Positions 1 to 8,741 of a DNA stretch of 64,000 bases are shown piece by piece (positions within the stretch are counted from its first letter, which is position 1; each line of letters starts with the position of its first letter). The DNA is from [Clostridium] asparagiforme DSM 15981. Lineage in GTDB: Bacteria > Bacillota > Clostridia > Lachnospirales > Lachnospiraceae. The position numbers and the translations under genes are program-made. The stretch lies in assembly GCA_025149125.1 (NCBI GenBank), contig CP102272.1, positions 6,262,001 through 6,326,000 on the forward strand, in the 5' to 3' direction. The notes under the pieces are model-generated. The model was not told the origin of the DNA, ran no database searches, and worked only from the letters and a program-made list of their open reading frames with translations.

Positions 1-271
1 CGTACTCCAGCGTGTGCCCCAGCACCCCGTTGGAAAATGCCGCCGTAAACATGGATGTCTTTTCCGGCAGGCCGAAGGCGCTGCACTGGGGATTCCCCCC
101 GCTCTCCCGGGCCATTTCCAGAACCGCCCGGGAGCTTTTCTTGTCCAGCGCGCCGGTCACGCAGCCCAGCCAGTCCAGGGTCTTGTACCGGATATCCTCC
201 AGCAGGTCCTGATCCAGCCGGTCCGCCGTCAGGCCCGCCAGGTAATCGCATAAATCTCTGGTTATATTCAT
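1..271 (-). CDS. MmgE/PrpD family protein, N-terminal fragment (runs off the window)
   Basis: The reading frame starts at ATG 271-269 and stays open to the window edge, giving about 90 residues. The start MNITRDLCDYLAGL, the segment KTLDWLGCVTGA and the end VLGHTLEY match the N-terminus of the MmgE/PrpD fold (2-methylcitrate dehydratase, cis-aconitate decarboxylase and relatives), where the GHxLEYDD stretch is conserved. It begins 12 bp behind the stop of tctA and is probably the last or a late gene of the tct operon. Family membership is well supported by these motifs; the substrate cannot be told, but the company of two aconitase-like enzymes and a tricarboxylate transporter suggests a tricarboxylic acid. 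The C-terminus lies outside the window. Confidence 0.8.
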   Translation of the reverse strand, partial: MNITRDLCDYLAGLTADRLDQDLLEDIRYKTLDWLGCVTGALDKKSSRAVLEMARESGGNPQCSAFGLPEKTSMFTAAFSNGVLGHTLEY

Positions 272-283
272 AGTTAATCTTTC

Positions 284-1780
284 TTATTTGACCTTGGCTG
301 CTTTCATCTTCTTAACCTTGGCTGCAATAAAGGGGAAGAAGAAGCTTCCAATGGCAATGATCAGCACGGTCAGGGTGATGGGCTGCTTGTACAGGAAGTC
401 CCAGGATCCCTTGCTGGCAACCAACGCCTGGCGCAGGTTGTTCTCCGTCATGGAGCCCAGAACCATGGCCACGATCATGGGCGCCGTAGGGATCTTGAAC
501 TTGTAACAGAAGTATCCGATCAGGCCGAAAATGATCAGCACCAGCACGTCAAAGGGGTTGGTTGCAATGGCAAACACGCCGGTCACGCAGAAGGCCAGAA
601 TGATTCCGCCCAGCAGTTCTTCCGGAACGGAGAGAATGGTCTTCATATAGCGCAGGACAAAGATTCCCAGAGGCGCCATGATAATGTTTGCAATGATAAT
701 CGAAATAAACAGGCCGTAAATAATGTCCGGATGCTCTGTGAAGAACACAGGGCCGGTCCTCATGCCGTGAATCATGATCGCGCCCAGAAACAGGGCGGAT
801 GTGGAGTTGCCGGGAACGCCCAGGGCCAGCAGGGGCACCAGGGAACCGCCGGTAACCGCGTTGTTGGCGGACTCGGGGGCCGCAACGCCGATGGCATTGC
901 CCTGTCCGAAAGACTCGGGATCCTTAGACAGCTTTTTCTCCATATCGTAGGCCATAAACGTAGCCACGTTGGTTCCCGCGCCGGGGATGATCCCGACTAC
1001 GGTTCCGATAATGGAGCCGCGGATCCAGGTGGGAAGCTGATGGAGGCATTCCTTCCAGCCGATCCACACGCTGTCCACCTCCGGCATGGCAGCGTTGGTC
1101 TTGGCACGCTTACACGCCTCCGCCGTCTTAAACACGGACACCACGCCGAAGAGACCGATCAGGGAGGCCACCAGGCCGATGCCGCTGAGCAGATTGATAT
1201 TTCCGAAGGTCAGGCGGGGATACCCGTTCTGTGGGTCCATTCCGATGATTGCGATCAGCAGGCCGATCATACCGGAAAGCAGCCCCTTGGGGATATTGTC
1301 GCCGCTGATGCTGGTGATACAGGCGATGCCCAGAAGGGAGATCGCAAAATACTCGCCGGGGCCGAATTTCAGGGCCACCTCAGCCAGCACGGGAGTCAGA
1401 AACAGCAGCACGACGGCGCTGAACAGACCGCCGAACACGCTGGCCATGGTGGATGTTCCAAGGGCCAGTCCGGCCTTGCCCTTCTTTGCCAGCGGGTAGC
1501 CGTCAAGTGTGGTTGCAAAGCTTGAGATCGTGCCCGGGATTCCAAGAAGAATCGCGGAAATGGAACCTCCAAAAATCGACGAGCAGTAGATGGCCGCCAG
1601 AAACGCCAGGCCTACGCTGGGATCCATTCCAAAAGTCATGGGTACCATCAGCGCAATGGCCATGTTTCCGGTCAGACCCGGAAGGGCTCCGATCACCAGG
1701 CCCACCACACAGCCTATAACCAGAAACAGCAACACGCTGGGCGTAGCCACCGTTTGAAAACCTAACAGTATATTAGACAC
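284..1780 (-). CDS. tctA: Tripartite tricarboxylate transporter, large membrane subunit TctA
   Basis: A 498-residue polytopic membrane protein of the TctA family, the large permease subunit of secondary TTT importers. Typical family motifs are visible: GALPGLTGNMAIALM near residue 32, LLGIPGT near 79, GIIPGAGTNVATFMAYDMEK near 263 and LALGVPGNSTSALFLGA near 318. The start is GTG, chosen because GGAGGG lies 7 bp upstream. It follows tctB by 17 bp and precedes the MmgE/PrpD gene, all in one minus-strand unit with the binding protein TctC. Family function is ion-driven uptake of carboxylates delivered by the TctC-type protein; citrate or a related acid is inferred from the neighbouring aconitase genes. 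Confidence 0.93.
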   Translation of the reverse strand: MSNILLGFQTVATPSVLLFLVIGCVVGLVIGALPGLTGNMAIALMVPMTFGMDPSVGLAFLAAIYCSSIFGGSISAILLGIPGTISSFATTLDGYPLAKKGKAGLALGTSTMASVFGGLFSAVVLLFLTPVLAEVALKFGPGEYFAISLLGIACITSISGDNIPKGLLSGMIGLLIAIIGMDPQNGYPRLTFGNINLLSGIGLVASLIGLFGVVSVFKTAEACKRAKTNAAMPEVDSVWIGWKECLHQLPTWIRGSIIGTVVGIIPGAGTNVATFMAYDMEKKLSKDPESFGQGNAIGVAAPESANNAVTGGSLVPLLALGVPGNSTSALFLGAIMIHGMRTGPVFFTEHPDIIYGLFISIIIANIIMAPLGIFVLRYMKTILSVPEELLGGIILAFCVTGVFAIATNPFDVLVLIIFGLIGYFCYKFKIPTAPMIVAMVLGSMTENNLRQALVASKGSWDFLYKQPITLTVLIIAIGSFFFPFIAAKVKKMKAAKVK

Positions 1781-1797
1781 TCAATTACCCTCCTTTC

Positions 1798-2250
1798 TCA
1801 AAAGAACATCCCCATGAAGCGAATGTTAAACACCTGCGTGAACGCCAGGTACAGGCCGATGCTGACAAATACCGCCGCCGGGATTAAAACTTTCCATTTT
1901 CTGTATCCCAGGGTGACGGAGGTCGCCATAATCAGCAGGAATGTGGGGATTGTATATCCGATATACTGAAACGCAAAATAATAAATAAACAGATATGCCG
2001 CGATTAAACCGACTCTGTCATAGGCGATCTCCTTTTTGGGAACGGGCTGCTCCGGTTTTTCCGGAGCAGCCTTCATCGCCCTGACAGCATTGAATGTGAT
2101 AACGATTCCCAGAATAATAATCGCGCCGCTGATCATTTTCGGGAAAAACGCCGATTTTGGGGGAATATTGAAAAAATAAATCATTGTGGCAATTCCCAGC
2201 AATGTGGCGCCGATTCCCAGACCGAGATCTTTCTTCTCCAATCCTGTCAC
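1798..2250 (-). CDS. tctB: Tripartite tricarboxylate transporter, small membrane subunit TctB
   Basis: A 150-residue protein with four predicted hydrophobic segments (about residues 11-30, 40-57, 78-100 and 110-145), the size and layout of TctB. It has low sequence conservation, so the call rests on the segments plus its position between tctC and tctA. The start appears to be GTG at 2250-2248; a purine-rich AGAAAGAG sits immediately upstream, a rather close spacing, so the exact start is uncertain. A basic, proline- and glutamate-rich loop (residues 60-75) separates the second and third membrane segments. Confidence 0.88.
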   Translation of the reverse strand: MTGLEKKDLGLGIGATLLGIATMIYFFNIPPKSAFFPKMISGAIIILGIVITFNAVRAMKAAPEKPEQPVPKKEIAYDRVGLIAAYLFIYYFAFQYIGYTIPTFLLIMATSVTLGYRKWKVLIPAAVFVSIGLYLAFTQVFNIRFMGMFF

Positions 2251-2269
2251 CTCTTTCTGTGATTTGATT

Positions 2270-3334
2270 TTACTCCTGAATCAGATCCTGAATTGCCTCC
2301 ATGCTGACGTAGTCGTTTGCCAGGAACTCTTTGAAGGTTGCGGCGTCGGTGTAGGTAATCGGGAAGCCGCTGTTGTCAAACTGGGTCTTTACTTCCTCGG
2401 AAGCCATCACCTTTGCCATGGCGTCGGAGAGAATCTGAACCACCTCGTCGGGAGTTCCGGCCGGAACGGCCAGCCCTCTGTAAGCGCCGTATACGAAGTC
2501 AACGCCGGATTCCTTCAAGGTGGGAACGTCCGGAAGGATATCGCTGCGCTCGTCCGCACAGATTGCCAGCACCTTAATCTTACCCTGCTCGATCAGGGAA
2601 GCCGCGCCTGCGTAAGTGGTCATACCCACTTCCGCATGTCCGCCTGCCAGCTGCACGGTCTGCTCCGCGGAGCCGTTGGTGTGCATGTACTCGAATTCGA
2701 TGCCGGTCTTCTGGGTGAAGATCAGGCTGGCGATGTGGTGGGAGGTGGAGAATCCCGGAGTGGAGTTCAACAGAACTTTTTCCTTGCCCACTTCCATAAA
2801 CTGCTCGATGGTCTCAATCCCGGAGGCCTCGGAAGCCACGATCAGCTCCGGGTCGAAGCAATACTCTGCGATGGGAGTGATGGAATCCATGTCGTAGGTG
2901 GTCGCTCCGCTTAACACGTTGGTTACATAGGAGGAGGTCAACGCCAGCATGGTGTAGCCGTCCGGCTTCTGGGTTACAGCGTAGGTCTGTCCCACGACAG
3001 CGCCGCCGCCCTCTTTATTCAGCACATTGACCGGCTGTCCCAGCTCTTTCTCCAGCTCCTGCGCCAGAATACGGCAGGACAGGTCCACGTTTCCGCCTGC
3101 TGCGAAGGGAACTACCAGGTCGATGGGTTTGTTGGGATAATCGGTGGTTTTCTCCGCTGCCGCCGCTGTGGTGTCGGCAGCTGCCTCGGTGGCTTTCTCC
3201 TCAGAGGCCGCCGCCTGGGTGGTCGCTTCCTCCTTTGCCGCTGTGGTGGCGGAACCGCCTCCGCCTGAACAACCCGCCAGTACAAGCGCTGCGGCTGCAA
3301 CCATTGCCATTGCCTTCATGTTACGTTTTCTCAT
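2270..3334 (-). CDS. tctC: TctC/Bug-family carboxylate-binding lipoprotein
   Basis: A 354-residue extracytoplasmic binding protein. The N-terminus is a lipoprotein signal with lipobox LAGC (Cys at about residue 21), followed by a 40-residue linker of Ala, Thr, Glu and Lys, then the Bug fold starting at DYPNKPIDLVVPFAAGG and continuing with the GYTMLAL segment. Bug proteins bind small carboxylates and hand them to TctAB. ATG with GAGAGGAAAAG upstream sets the start. It is the first gene of the tctCBA-MmgE/PrpD unit. About 130 bp upstream lies the same 40-bp element that precedes the aconitase genes, pointing to common LysR control. Confidence 0.93.
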   Translation of the reverse strand: MRKRNMKAMAMVAAAALVLAGCSGGGGSATTAAKEEATTQAAASEEKATEAAADTTAAAAEKTTDYPNKPIDLVVPFAAGGNVDLSCRILAQELEKELGQPVNVLNKEGGGAVVGQTYAVTQKPDGYTMLALTSSYVTNVLSGATTYDMDSITPIAEYCFDPELIVASEASGIETIEQFMEVGKEKVLLNSTPGFSTSHHIASLIFTQKTGIEFEYMHTNGSAEQTVQLAGGHAEVGMTTYAGAASLIEQGKIKVLAICADERSDILPDVPTLKESGVDFVYGAYRGLAVPAGTPDEVVQILSDAMAKVMASEEVKTQFDNSGFPITYTDAATFKEFLANDYVSMEAIQDLIQE

Positions 3335-3443
3335 AATCTTTTCCTCTCTTTCTTTGCCTAAACAGCCACCCCTAGTTGGCCATTTTAGATGTTTTAGAGT
3401 TGCTAAGAATATATTTTTTATATACTTTAACTAAGGCAATGGT

Positions 3444-3504
3444 ATCACAGCGGGCAAAAAATAGGAAATATTTATATATAATTGGGGGTATAACAAAAAC
3501 TTAT
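3444..3504 (-). promoter_or_regulatory. Probable LysR-activated promoter of the tct operon
   Basis: Positions 3464-3504 carry an element nearly identical to 7522-7561 in front of the aconitase genes (shared blocks, plus-strand reading: GGAAATATTTATA, then ATAATT, then AACTTAT). On the minus strand a weak -35 (ATATTT) lies at its inner edge and a -10 (TGTGAT, 3449-3444) follows 16 bp further on, the usual geometry for activation by a LysR-type regulator. Binding by the LysR protein encoded at 7684-8586 is inference. Confidence 0.65.
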
Positions 3505-3546
3505 CACTTTTATAAGACGGCCGGCCCGGATTCTTCCTGAACATCC

Positions 3547-5484
3547 TCAGGATTTTCCTTTAATAAAGCTCAAAAGTCCCCCTGCCGCGTAGATTTCCCC
3601 CTCCCGTTCCGTCAGGGAAGCCGTGGCCTCAAAGGTCTTCCCGGTGGAGCAGATCGTTATGGTATACCAGGCGTCCGAAGTCTCTCCGATACCAATTTTT
3701 TTTCGGATCACCAGTTCCTGTCCCTCCTCCGCCAGCTCCGGCCCGCTCCCCTCTGCGAAAACCAGAGGCAGCACCCCGAAGTTGATCAGGTTGGTCCGGT
3801 GGATTCTGGCAAAGGACCTGGCGATCACCGCCCTCACGCCCAGATAGGCCGGAAGCAGGGCCGCGTGCTCTCTGCTTGAGCCCTGCCCGTAGTTCTCCCC
3901 GGCCACAATCACACTGCTCCCGTACTCCAGGGCGCGGCCGTAAAATCCGGGATCGCTGCGGATAAAGGCCGTCTTTGCCGCCTCCGGTACGTTGGAGCGC
4001 AGAGCGCCGTACTCCGGGCCGGTGGGCGCGATCTCGTCCGTGGACACATTGTCCCCCAGCTTTTTCACCACCCTGGCCCGAATCTCCCCGAGCTGAGGCG
4101 TTCCCACTGGAATGGGCCGGATGCTGGGCCCCCTCACCACCTTGACCTGATCCCGCCCCTCCGGTCCGACGGGCTGCGCGATCATGGCATCGTCCACAAA
4201 ATACGCCTCCGGCTCCCCAATCCCGGCCAGTTCCTCCAAGGAAATGACCTCGTCCGGCGGGCAGAGATATCCCGTCACCGCAGCTGCAGCGGCCACCGCA
4301 GGGCCCGCCAGGTACACGGAGGCGTCCGTTGTGCCGCAGCGCCCTTTAAAATTGCGGTTGGAGGTGCGCACCGACACCCCGCCGCTCTGGACCGCCTGGC
4401 CCATTCCCACGCAGGGGCCGCAGCCGCATTCCAGAATCCTGGCCCCCGCCAGCACGAAATCGGAGAGGACTCCCTCCTCCAACATCATCTGATAGTTCTG
4501 CCGGGACCCCGGGGACACCACCAGGCTTACGTGATCCGGCACCGTGCGCCCCCTCAGAATCCGGGCGGCTGTTTTTAAGTCGCTGTAGGAGCTGTTGGTG
4601 CAGCTGCCGATGTAGACCTGGTTCACCGGGATTCCTCTCAGCTCCCGGACCGGCGTCACGCGGTCGGGCTGGCTGGGTTTTGCCGCCATGAAATCCACCT
4701 CCCCCAGGTCGAACTCCACCATCTGGTCATACTCCGTCCCCGGGTCCGCAGCCAAGGGCAGAAAGTCTGCCTCCCGCCCCTGGGCCTTTAAGTAGATTCT
4801 GGTCTGTTCATCCGAGGGGAATATGGAGCTGGTCGCACCGGTCTCCGCCCCCATGTTGGCCAGGGTCATGCGCTGGGGAACCGTCAGATGTCCGAGGGCC
4901 GGGCCGGTGTACTCCAGCACACAGCCAGTCCCGCCCTTTACCGTGAAGTGCCCGGCAATGGCCAGAGCCAGGTCCTTGGCCCCAACGCCGGGTTTAAAAC
5001 TCCCGGTCAGGCGCACGCCTACCACCCGGGGCATTTTCAGGTAAAAAGGCTCCCCGGCCATGGCCGCCGCAACATCGATTCCGCCCGCTCCCAGAGCCAG
5101 CATCCCCAGAGCGCCGCTGGTGGGCGTGTGGCTGTCCGTGCCCAAAAGCGTTCTTCCGGGCAGGGCGAACCGCCCGCAGTGAACCAGGTGGCAGATGCCG
5201 TTTCCGGGCCGGGATACGCGGATTCCGTACTTTTTGCCCATCGAGATCAGATAGGCGTGATCGTCGGGATTCCTGTGGTCCAGATAGACCATGTTGTGGT
5301 CCAGATAACTGACGGAGCACTGGGTTTTGACCTGCGAAATGCCGAAGGATTCAAAGGCAATGTAGGCCAGCATCCCCAGAGCGTCCTGGGTCAGGGTCTG
5401 GTCGATGGCCAGGGCGATCTCATTTCCCTCCTTCGCCTCCCCCTGAATCAGATGGGCGGAAATGATTTTCTCAGTCAAATTCAT
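3547..5484 (-). CDS. Aconitase-family hydro-lyase (second of a tandem pair)
   Basis: A 645-residue [4Fe-4S] dehydratase of the aconitase superfamily. Key residues can be seen: DSHTPTSGALG with the DSH triad at 117-119, cluster ligands Cys295 (in GSCTN), Cys355 and Cys358 (in CGCGPC), SNRNFKGRCG near 375, and the C-terminal swivel domain with YGQGSSREHAA. The length fits the compact bacterial aconitase type with the swivel domain at the C-terminus, not the 900-residue AcnA type. The start ATG overlaps the stop of the upstream paralogue (ATGA) and has GGAGGGG in front. Likely reaction: reversible dehydration/hydration of citrate/isocitrate or of a methylated or homologous tricarboxylate; which one cannot be read from sequence. 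Confidence 0.9.
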   Translation of the reverse strand: MNLTEKIISAHLIQGEAKEGNEIALAIDQTLTQDALGMLAYIAFESFGISQVKTQCSVSYLDHNMVYLDHRNPDDHAYLISMGKKYGIRVSRPGNGICHLVHCGRFALPGRTLLGTDSHTPTSGALGMLALGAGGIDVAAAMAGEPFYLKMPRVVGVRLTGSFKPGVGAKDLALAIAGHFTVKGGTGCVLEYTGPALGHLTVPQRMTLANMGAETGATSSIFPSDEQTRIYLKAQGREADFLPLAADPGTEYDQMVEFDLGEVDFMAAKPSQPDRVTPVRELRGIPVNQVYIGSCTNSSYSDLKTAARILRGRTVPDHVSLVVSPGSRQNYQMMLEEGVLSDFVLAGARILECGCGPCVGMGQAVQSGGVSVRTSNRNFKGRCGTTDASVYLAGPAVAAAAAVTGYLCPPDEVISLEELAGIGEPEAYFVDDAMIAQPVGPEGRDQVKVVRGPSIRPIPVGTPQLGEIRARVVKKLGDNVSTDEIAPTGPEYGALRSNVPEAAKTAFIRSDPGFYGRALEYGSSVIVAGENYGQGSSREHAALLPAYLGVRAVIARSFARIHRTNLINFGVLPLVFAEGSGPELAEEGQELVIRKKIGIGETSDAWYTITICSTGKTFEATASLTEREGEIYAAGGLLSFIKGKS

Positions 5485-7448
5485 GGTTTTACCCCTCCGT
5501 TGTGCCGATTGTGAATGTAGGGGAGCAGTCCCCCCGCGAGCAGCAGTTCCAGCTCCTTGTCCGTGAAGGAGACGGTTCCGGGGATATCCCGGCCCGTGGT
5601 CAGATTGCGCAGGCGGACCGTCCCGTCTCCGCCCAAAAGCTGGCCGGGCGCGTCCTCCATCATCAGCTCATCCCCCGCCGATATAGCCTCATAGTCCGCC
5701 GGGTGGGCGAACAGCACGGGAACAATTCCGTAATTGATCAGATTGCTCCGGTGAATCCGGGAAATGGACTTGGCCAGCACCGCTTTCACTCCCAGATACA
5801 TGGGTCCGATGGCCGCATGCTCCCGGCTGGAGCCCTGGCCGTAGTTTTCTCCGGCCACGATCACGCTGCAGCCGTATTCCTCCGCCCGGTCCGCAAAACC
5901 GGGGTCGATCTTCTGGAACAGGTAGCGGGACAAGGCGGGGATATTGGGGCGCAGGGTCAGCACCTCCGGCCCCGGAGGGATAATGTCGTCGGTTGTGATG
6001 TTATCCCCGGCTTTGAGCACGACCCGTGCGCCGATATTGGCGTCCAGCGGTCCCTTCACCGGCATTTCCCGGATATTGGGCCCCTTGATCAGTTCGGTCT
6101 GCTCTGTCTTTTGGCCGTAACAAAACAGCAGGCTGTCGTCCACGGGATATTTTTCCGGCTCCGCCACCCGCTCCAGCTCCGTCAAATCCTCCATCACGTC
6201 CCCCGGCTCCGCTAAATACCCCAGAACAGCGGTGGCCGCAGCGGTCTCCGGGCCCGTGAGGTACACGGATGCGTCCGCAGTGCCGCAGCGTCCCCGGTAA
6301 TTGCGGTTGGAGGTGCGCACCGACACCCCGCCGGTGGGCGGAGCCTGCCCCAGCCCGATGCAGGGGCCGCAGCCGCACTCCATAATCCGCGCCCCGGCCC
6401 TGATAAATTGGCCGATGGAGCCGTCCTCCAGAAGCATCTGGTAAACCTGACGGTTGCTCGGAGACACCAGCAGGTTCACATCCGGGTGCACCCTGCGTCC
6501 TTCCAGCACCCGAGCGGCCCGGGCCAGGTCATAGTAAGAGCCGTTGGTACAGCTGCCGATGTAGACCTGATCCACCTTCACCGGGCCTGCTTCCCGGACG
6601 CTTTTCACCTGGTCGGGCATAGGCGGAACGGCCACGGAGGGCACGATGCGGCTCAAATCCAGCGTCAGGCGCAACCTGTATACGGCCCCGGGATCCGCCG
6701 CCAGCTCCAGATAGTCCTCCTCCCGGCCCTGTGCCTTCAGGAACCGCCGCACCGCCTCGTCCGCCGGGAACACGGAGGAGGTCGCCCCCATCTCCGCCCC
6801 CATGTTGGCGATGGTGGCCCGCTGGGGAACCGAGAGGTTTTCCACTCCTTCCCCAAAATATTCCAGAACCTTGCCCACGCCGCCCTTCACGGAGAGCTGT
6901 TTGAGCAGCCAGAGTGCCGCATCCTTGGCGGACACGCCGGGCTTAAGCCTTCCTTTCACCTCCACGCCGATAACCGCAGGCATCTTAAGCTCCATGGGCT
7001 CCCCGCCCATGATGGCGCTGACGTCCAGGCCGCCCAGGCCCACCCCCAGCATCCCCAGCGCTCCGGCCGTGGCGCTGTGGCTGTCCGCCCCGGCCAGCAC
7101 GGTGCCTGGGCGGCCGATGCGGCTGTAATACACGCTGTGGCAGATGCCGTTTCCAGCCTTGGACAGTATGGAACCGTAACGCCTGGCCGCGGAAGCCACA
7201 AACCTGTGGTCGTCCAGGCTCCTGTGGTCCATGGCCACCAGGTTGTGGTCCTGGAACGTGACCGCGGCCGGCACCTGGATTTTATCGATGCCCATGGCCT
7301 CGAATCCGATGTAGGCCAGGGTTCCCGACATGTCGTGGACCAAGGTGCTGTCTACCTTGAGAAATATCTCCGTTCCCGTCTCCATCCGCCCCCGGACCAG
7401 GTGCTCGGAAATGATTTTTTCCGTGAGATTTTGTGCATATTTTTTCAT
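5481..7448 (-). CDS. Aconitase-family hydro-lyase (first of a tandem pair)
   Basis: A 655-residue aconitase-superfamily enzyme, clearly paralogous to the gene that follows it: both start with NLTEKIIS, share SVRTSNRN-(F/Y)-(K/R)-GRCGT and YGQGSSREHAA. DSH is at 122-124 and the iron-sulfur ligands are Cys300, Cys360 and Cys363, so both copies keep the catalytic cluster. It is the first gene of a two-gene unit 235 bp behind the LysR regulator gene. Two active-looking copies side by side suggest that they act on two different intermediates or two steereochemical steps of one route rather than being redundant; this is inference. It could also be a citrate and a 2-methylisocitrate/trans-aconitate enzyme pair. 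Confidence 0.9.
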   Translation of the reverse strand: MKKYAQNLTEKIISEHLVRGRMETGTEIFLKVDSTLVHDMSGTLAYIGFEAMGIDKIQVPAAVTFQDHNLVAMDHRSLDDHRFVASAARRYGSILSKAGNGICHSVYYSRIGRPGTVLAGADSHSATAGALGMLGVGLGGLDVSAIMGGEPMELKMPAVIGVEVKGRLKPGVSAKDAALWLLKQLSVKGGVGKVLEYFGEGVENLSVPQRATIANMGAEMGATSSVFPADEAVRRFLKAQGREEDYLELAADPGAVYRLRLTLDLSRIVPSVAVPPMPDQVKSVREAGPVKVDQVYIGSCTNGSYYDLARAARVLEGRRVHPDVNLLVSPSNRQVYQMLLEDGSIGQFIRAGARIMECGCGPCIGLGQAPPTGGVSVRTSNRNYRGRCGTADASVYLTGPETAAATAVLGYLAEPGDVMEDLTELERVAEPEKYPVDDSLLFCYGQKTEQTELIKGPNIREMPVKGPLDANIGARVVLKAGDNITTDDIIPPGPEVLTLRPNIPALSRYLFQKIDPGFADRAEEYGCSVIVAGENYGQGSSREHAAIGPMYLGVKAVLAKSISRIHRSNLINYGIVPVLFAHPADYEAISAGDELMMEDAPGQLLGGDGTVRLRNLTTGRDIPGTVSFTDKELELLLAGGLLPYIHNRHNGGVKP

Positions 7449-7501
7449 TTTTAACGCTCCTTCTCCGGTAAATTATTCATTATCACCATTTCCCTCAGCG
7501 T

Positions 7502-7561
7502 ATCATAAAAACATTGGCATTGGAAATATTTATAAATAATTCGCCTATAATATAAACTTAT
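7502..7561 (-). promoter_or_regulatory. Probable LysR-activated promoter of the aconitase pair
   Basis: Positions 7522-7561 match the element at 3464-3504 almost base for base, with one gap. A minus-strand -10 (TATGAT, 7507-7502) lies 17 bp beyond the inner ATATTT, which serves as a poor -35, as expected for an activator-dependent promoter. The start codon of the aconitase gene is about 55 bp downstream of the -10. Confidence 0.65.
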
Positions 7562-7616
7562 GGCTAACAGAACGGTTCCGGCGCCGGAAACGTCCTCCCC
7601 CGCCCTGTTCCGGGGC

Positions 7617-7657
7617 AAAAAAATACCCTCCATCCGCCCTGTCTGGGCGCTGGAAGG
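7617..7657 (-). terminator. Rho-independent terminator behind the LysR gene
   Basis: Read on the minus strand, a stem formed by CCTTCCA-GCGCCC and GGGCG-GA-TGGAGGG is followed by a run of seven T (7623-7617). It separates the regulator gene from the aconitase unit, which therefore needs its own promoter. Confidence 0.75.
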
Positions 7658-7683
7658 CATTTTCCCGTCTCACACGTATTCGA

Positions 7684-8586
7684 TTATTTTCCCTTGACCA
7701 CGCGTACAAACTCCCGGGCCGCGCTGGTCATATTCTTCTCCATATAGCCGATGGTCAGCGTTCTGACCGCATTCTCATCGTCGATTGGATAATAAATCAC
7801 GCTGTCATACCTGGCCTTGACCCGGTCGATGGCCGACGGCACAAAGCCCACGCCCATCCCGCCCGCAACCATGGCGTTCAGGCTCTCGCAGACGTTGGAC
7901 TCAAAGGCCACCCGGGGCTCGAACCCCGCGCTGCGGCACAGCGCGATGGAACTTCCCCACATTCTCCTGCCGTGCTCGTACATCACAAAGGGCTCGTCCT
8001 TCAGCACCTTCAAATCCTCGATGGTACAAGGCCGCTCTTCCGGATCCGGCAGCTTCCGGTTGATCGCAAACTGCCTGGGAACCGCCAGAAAAATCCGTTC
8101 CTCAAACACGCGCTCGTACTTGATGGATTTGTTCTGATAGGGCAGCATCACAAAGGCCAGATCCACCTGCCCCTGCACCAGAAGCGTCTCCGAATCGCTG
8201 GAAAACGCGTCCACAATCCGCACTTTGATACCAAAATGCCGCTTCTGAAACTCCGAAAGCACTCCCAACAGGTAACATTTCTGATAAAACGGGGATACGG
8301 AAATGGTCAGCTCGCCCTTTTTCAGGCTCTGGAAATCATTCATCTTGTGAATCAGCTGATCGCTCAGCGCCAGAATCACCTTTCCATCCTCATAAAAAAT
8401 CTTCCCCGCCGGTGTCAGAGTCACCCGGTTGCTCTTCCTGACAAATAACTTTACCCCCAATTCATCCTCCAGGCGCTGAATCAGCTGGCTCAGCGCGGGC
8501 TGGCTCACATGAACCTTGACCGCCGCCTTTGAAAAGCTCCCCTCGTCCGCAGCCGCCAGCACATAGTGGATATCCCGTAATTGCAT
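7684..8586 (-). CDS. LysR-family transcriptional regulator of the tricarboxylate cluster
   Basis: A 300-residue LysR protein: winged HTH at residues 1-60 (MQLRDIHYVLAAADEGSFSKAA, SQPALSQLIQRLEDELGVKLF), then a two-lobed effector domain of the CynR/CbbR kind. It stands directly upstream of, and in the same direction as, the aconitase pair and is closed by its own terminator. LysR regulators usually sense a substrate or intermediate of the genes they control, so a tricarboxylic acid is a reasonable guess at the ligand. The shared 40-bp elements at 3464-3504 and 7522-7561 are its likely targets. Confidence 0.9.
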   Translation of the reverse strand: MQLRDIHYVLAAADEGSFSKAAVKVHVSQPALSQLIQRLEDELGVKLFVRKSNRVTLTPAGKIFYEDGKVILALSDQLIHKMNDFQSLKKGELTISVSPFYQKCYLLGVLSEFQKRHFGIKVRIVDAFSSDSETLLVQGQVDLAFVMLPYQNKSIKYERVFEERIFLAVPRQFAINRKLPDPEERPCTIEDLKVLKDEPFVMYEHGRRMWGSSIALCRSAGFEPRVAFESNVCESLNAMVAGGMGVGFVPSAIDRVKARYDSVIYYPIDDENAVRTLTIGYMEKNMTSAAREFVRVVKGK

Positions 8587-8741
8587 AGCACCCTCCTCCC
8601 TGCCGTTCTTCTACACCAAGGACGGGGTAAACTCCCATTTACTCCGTCCATAATAATCACCATTATATGCGCAATCGTCCAATATTTCAAGTGACACCTT
8701 GCCATCTTATCAAGTTCTTATCGCCGCTTTTGCTTGTCGCC

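Noticed and set aside
731..1525. Long plus-strand frame of 264 codons across tctA
   Set aside because: Shadow of the tctA gene: composition is low-quality (Gly, His, Gln rich), there is no ribosome binding site, and the minus strand has clear family motifs.
7451..7660. 69-codon frame between the LysR and aconitase genes
   Set aside because: It overlaps the terminator and the putative operator, with no ribosome binding site.
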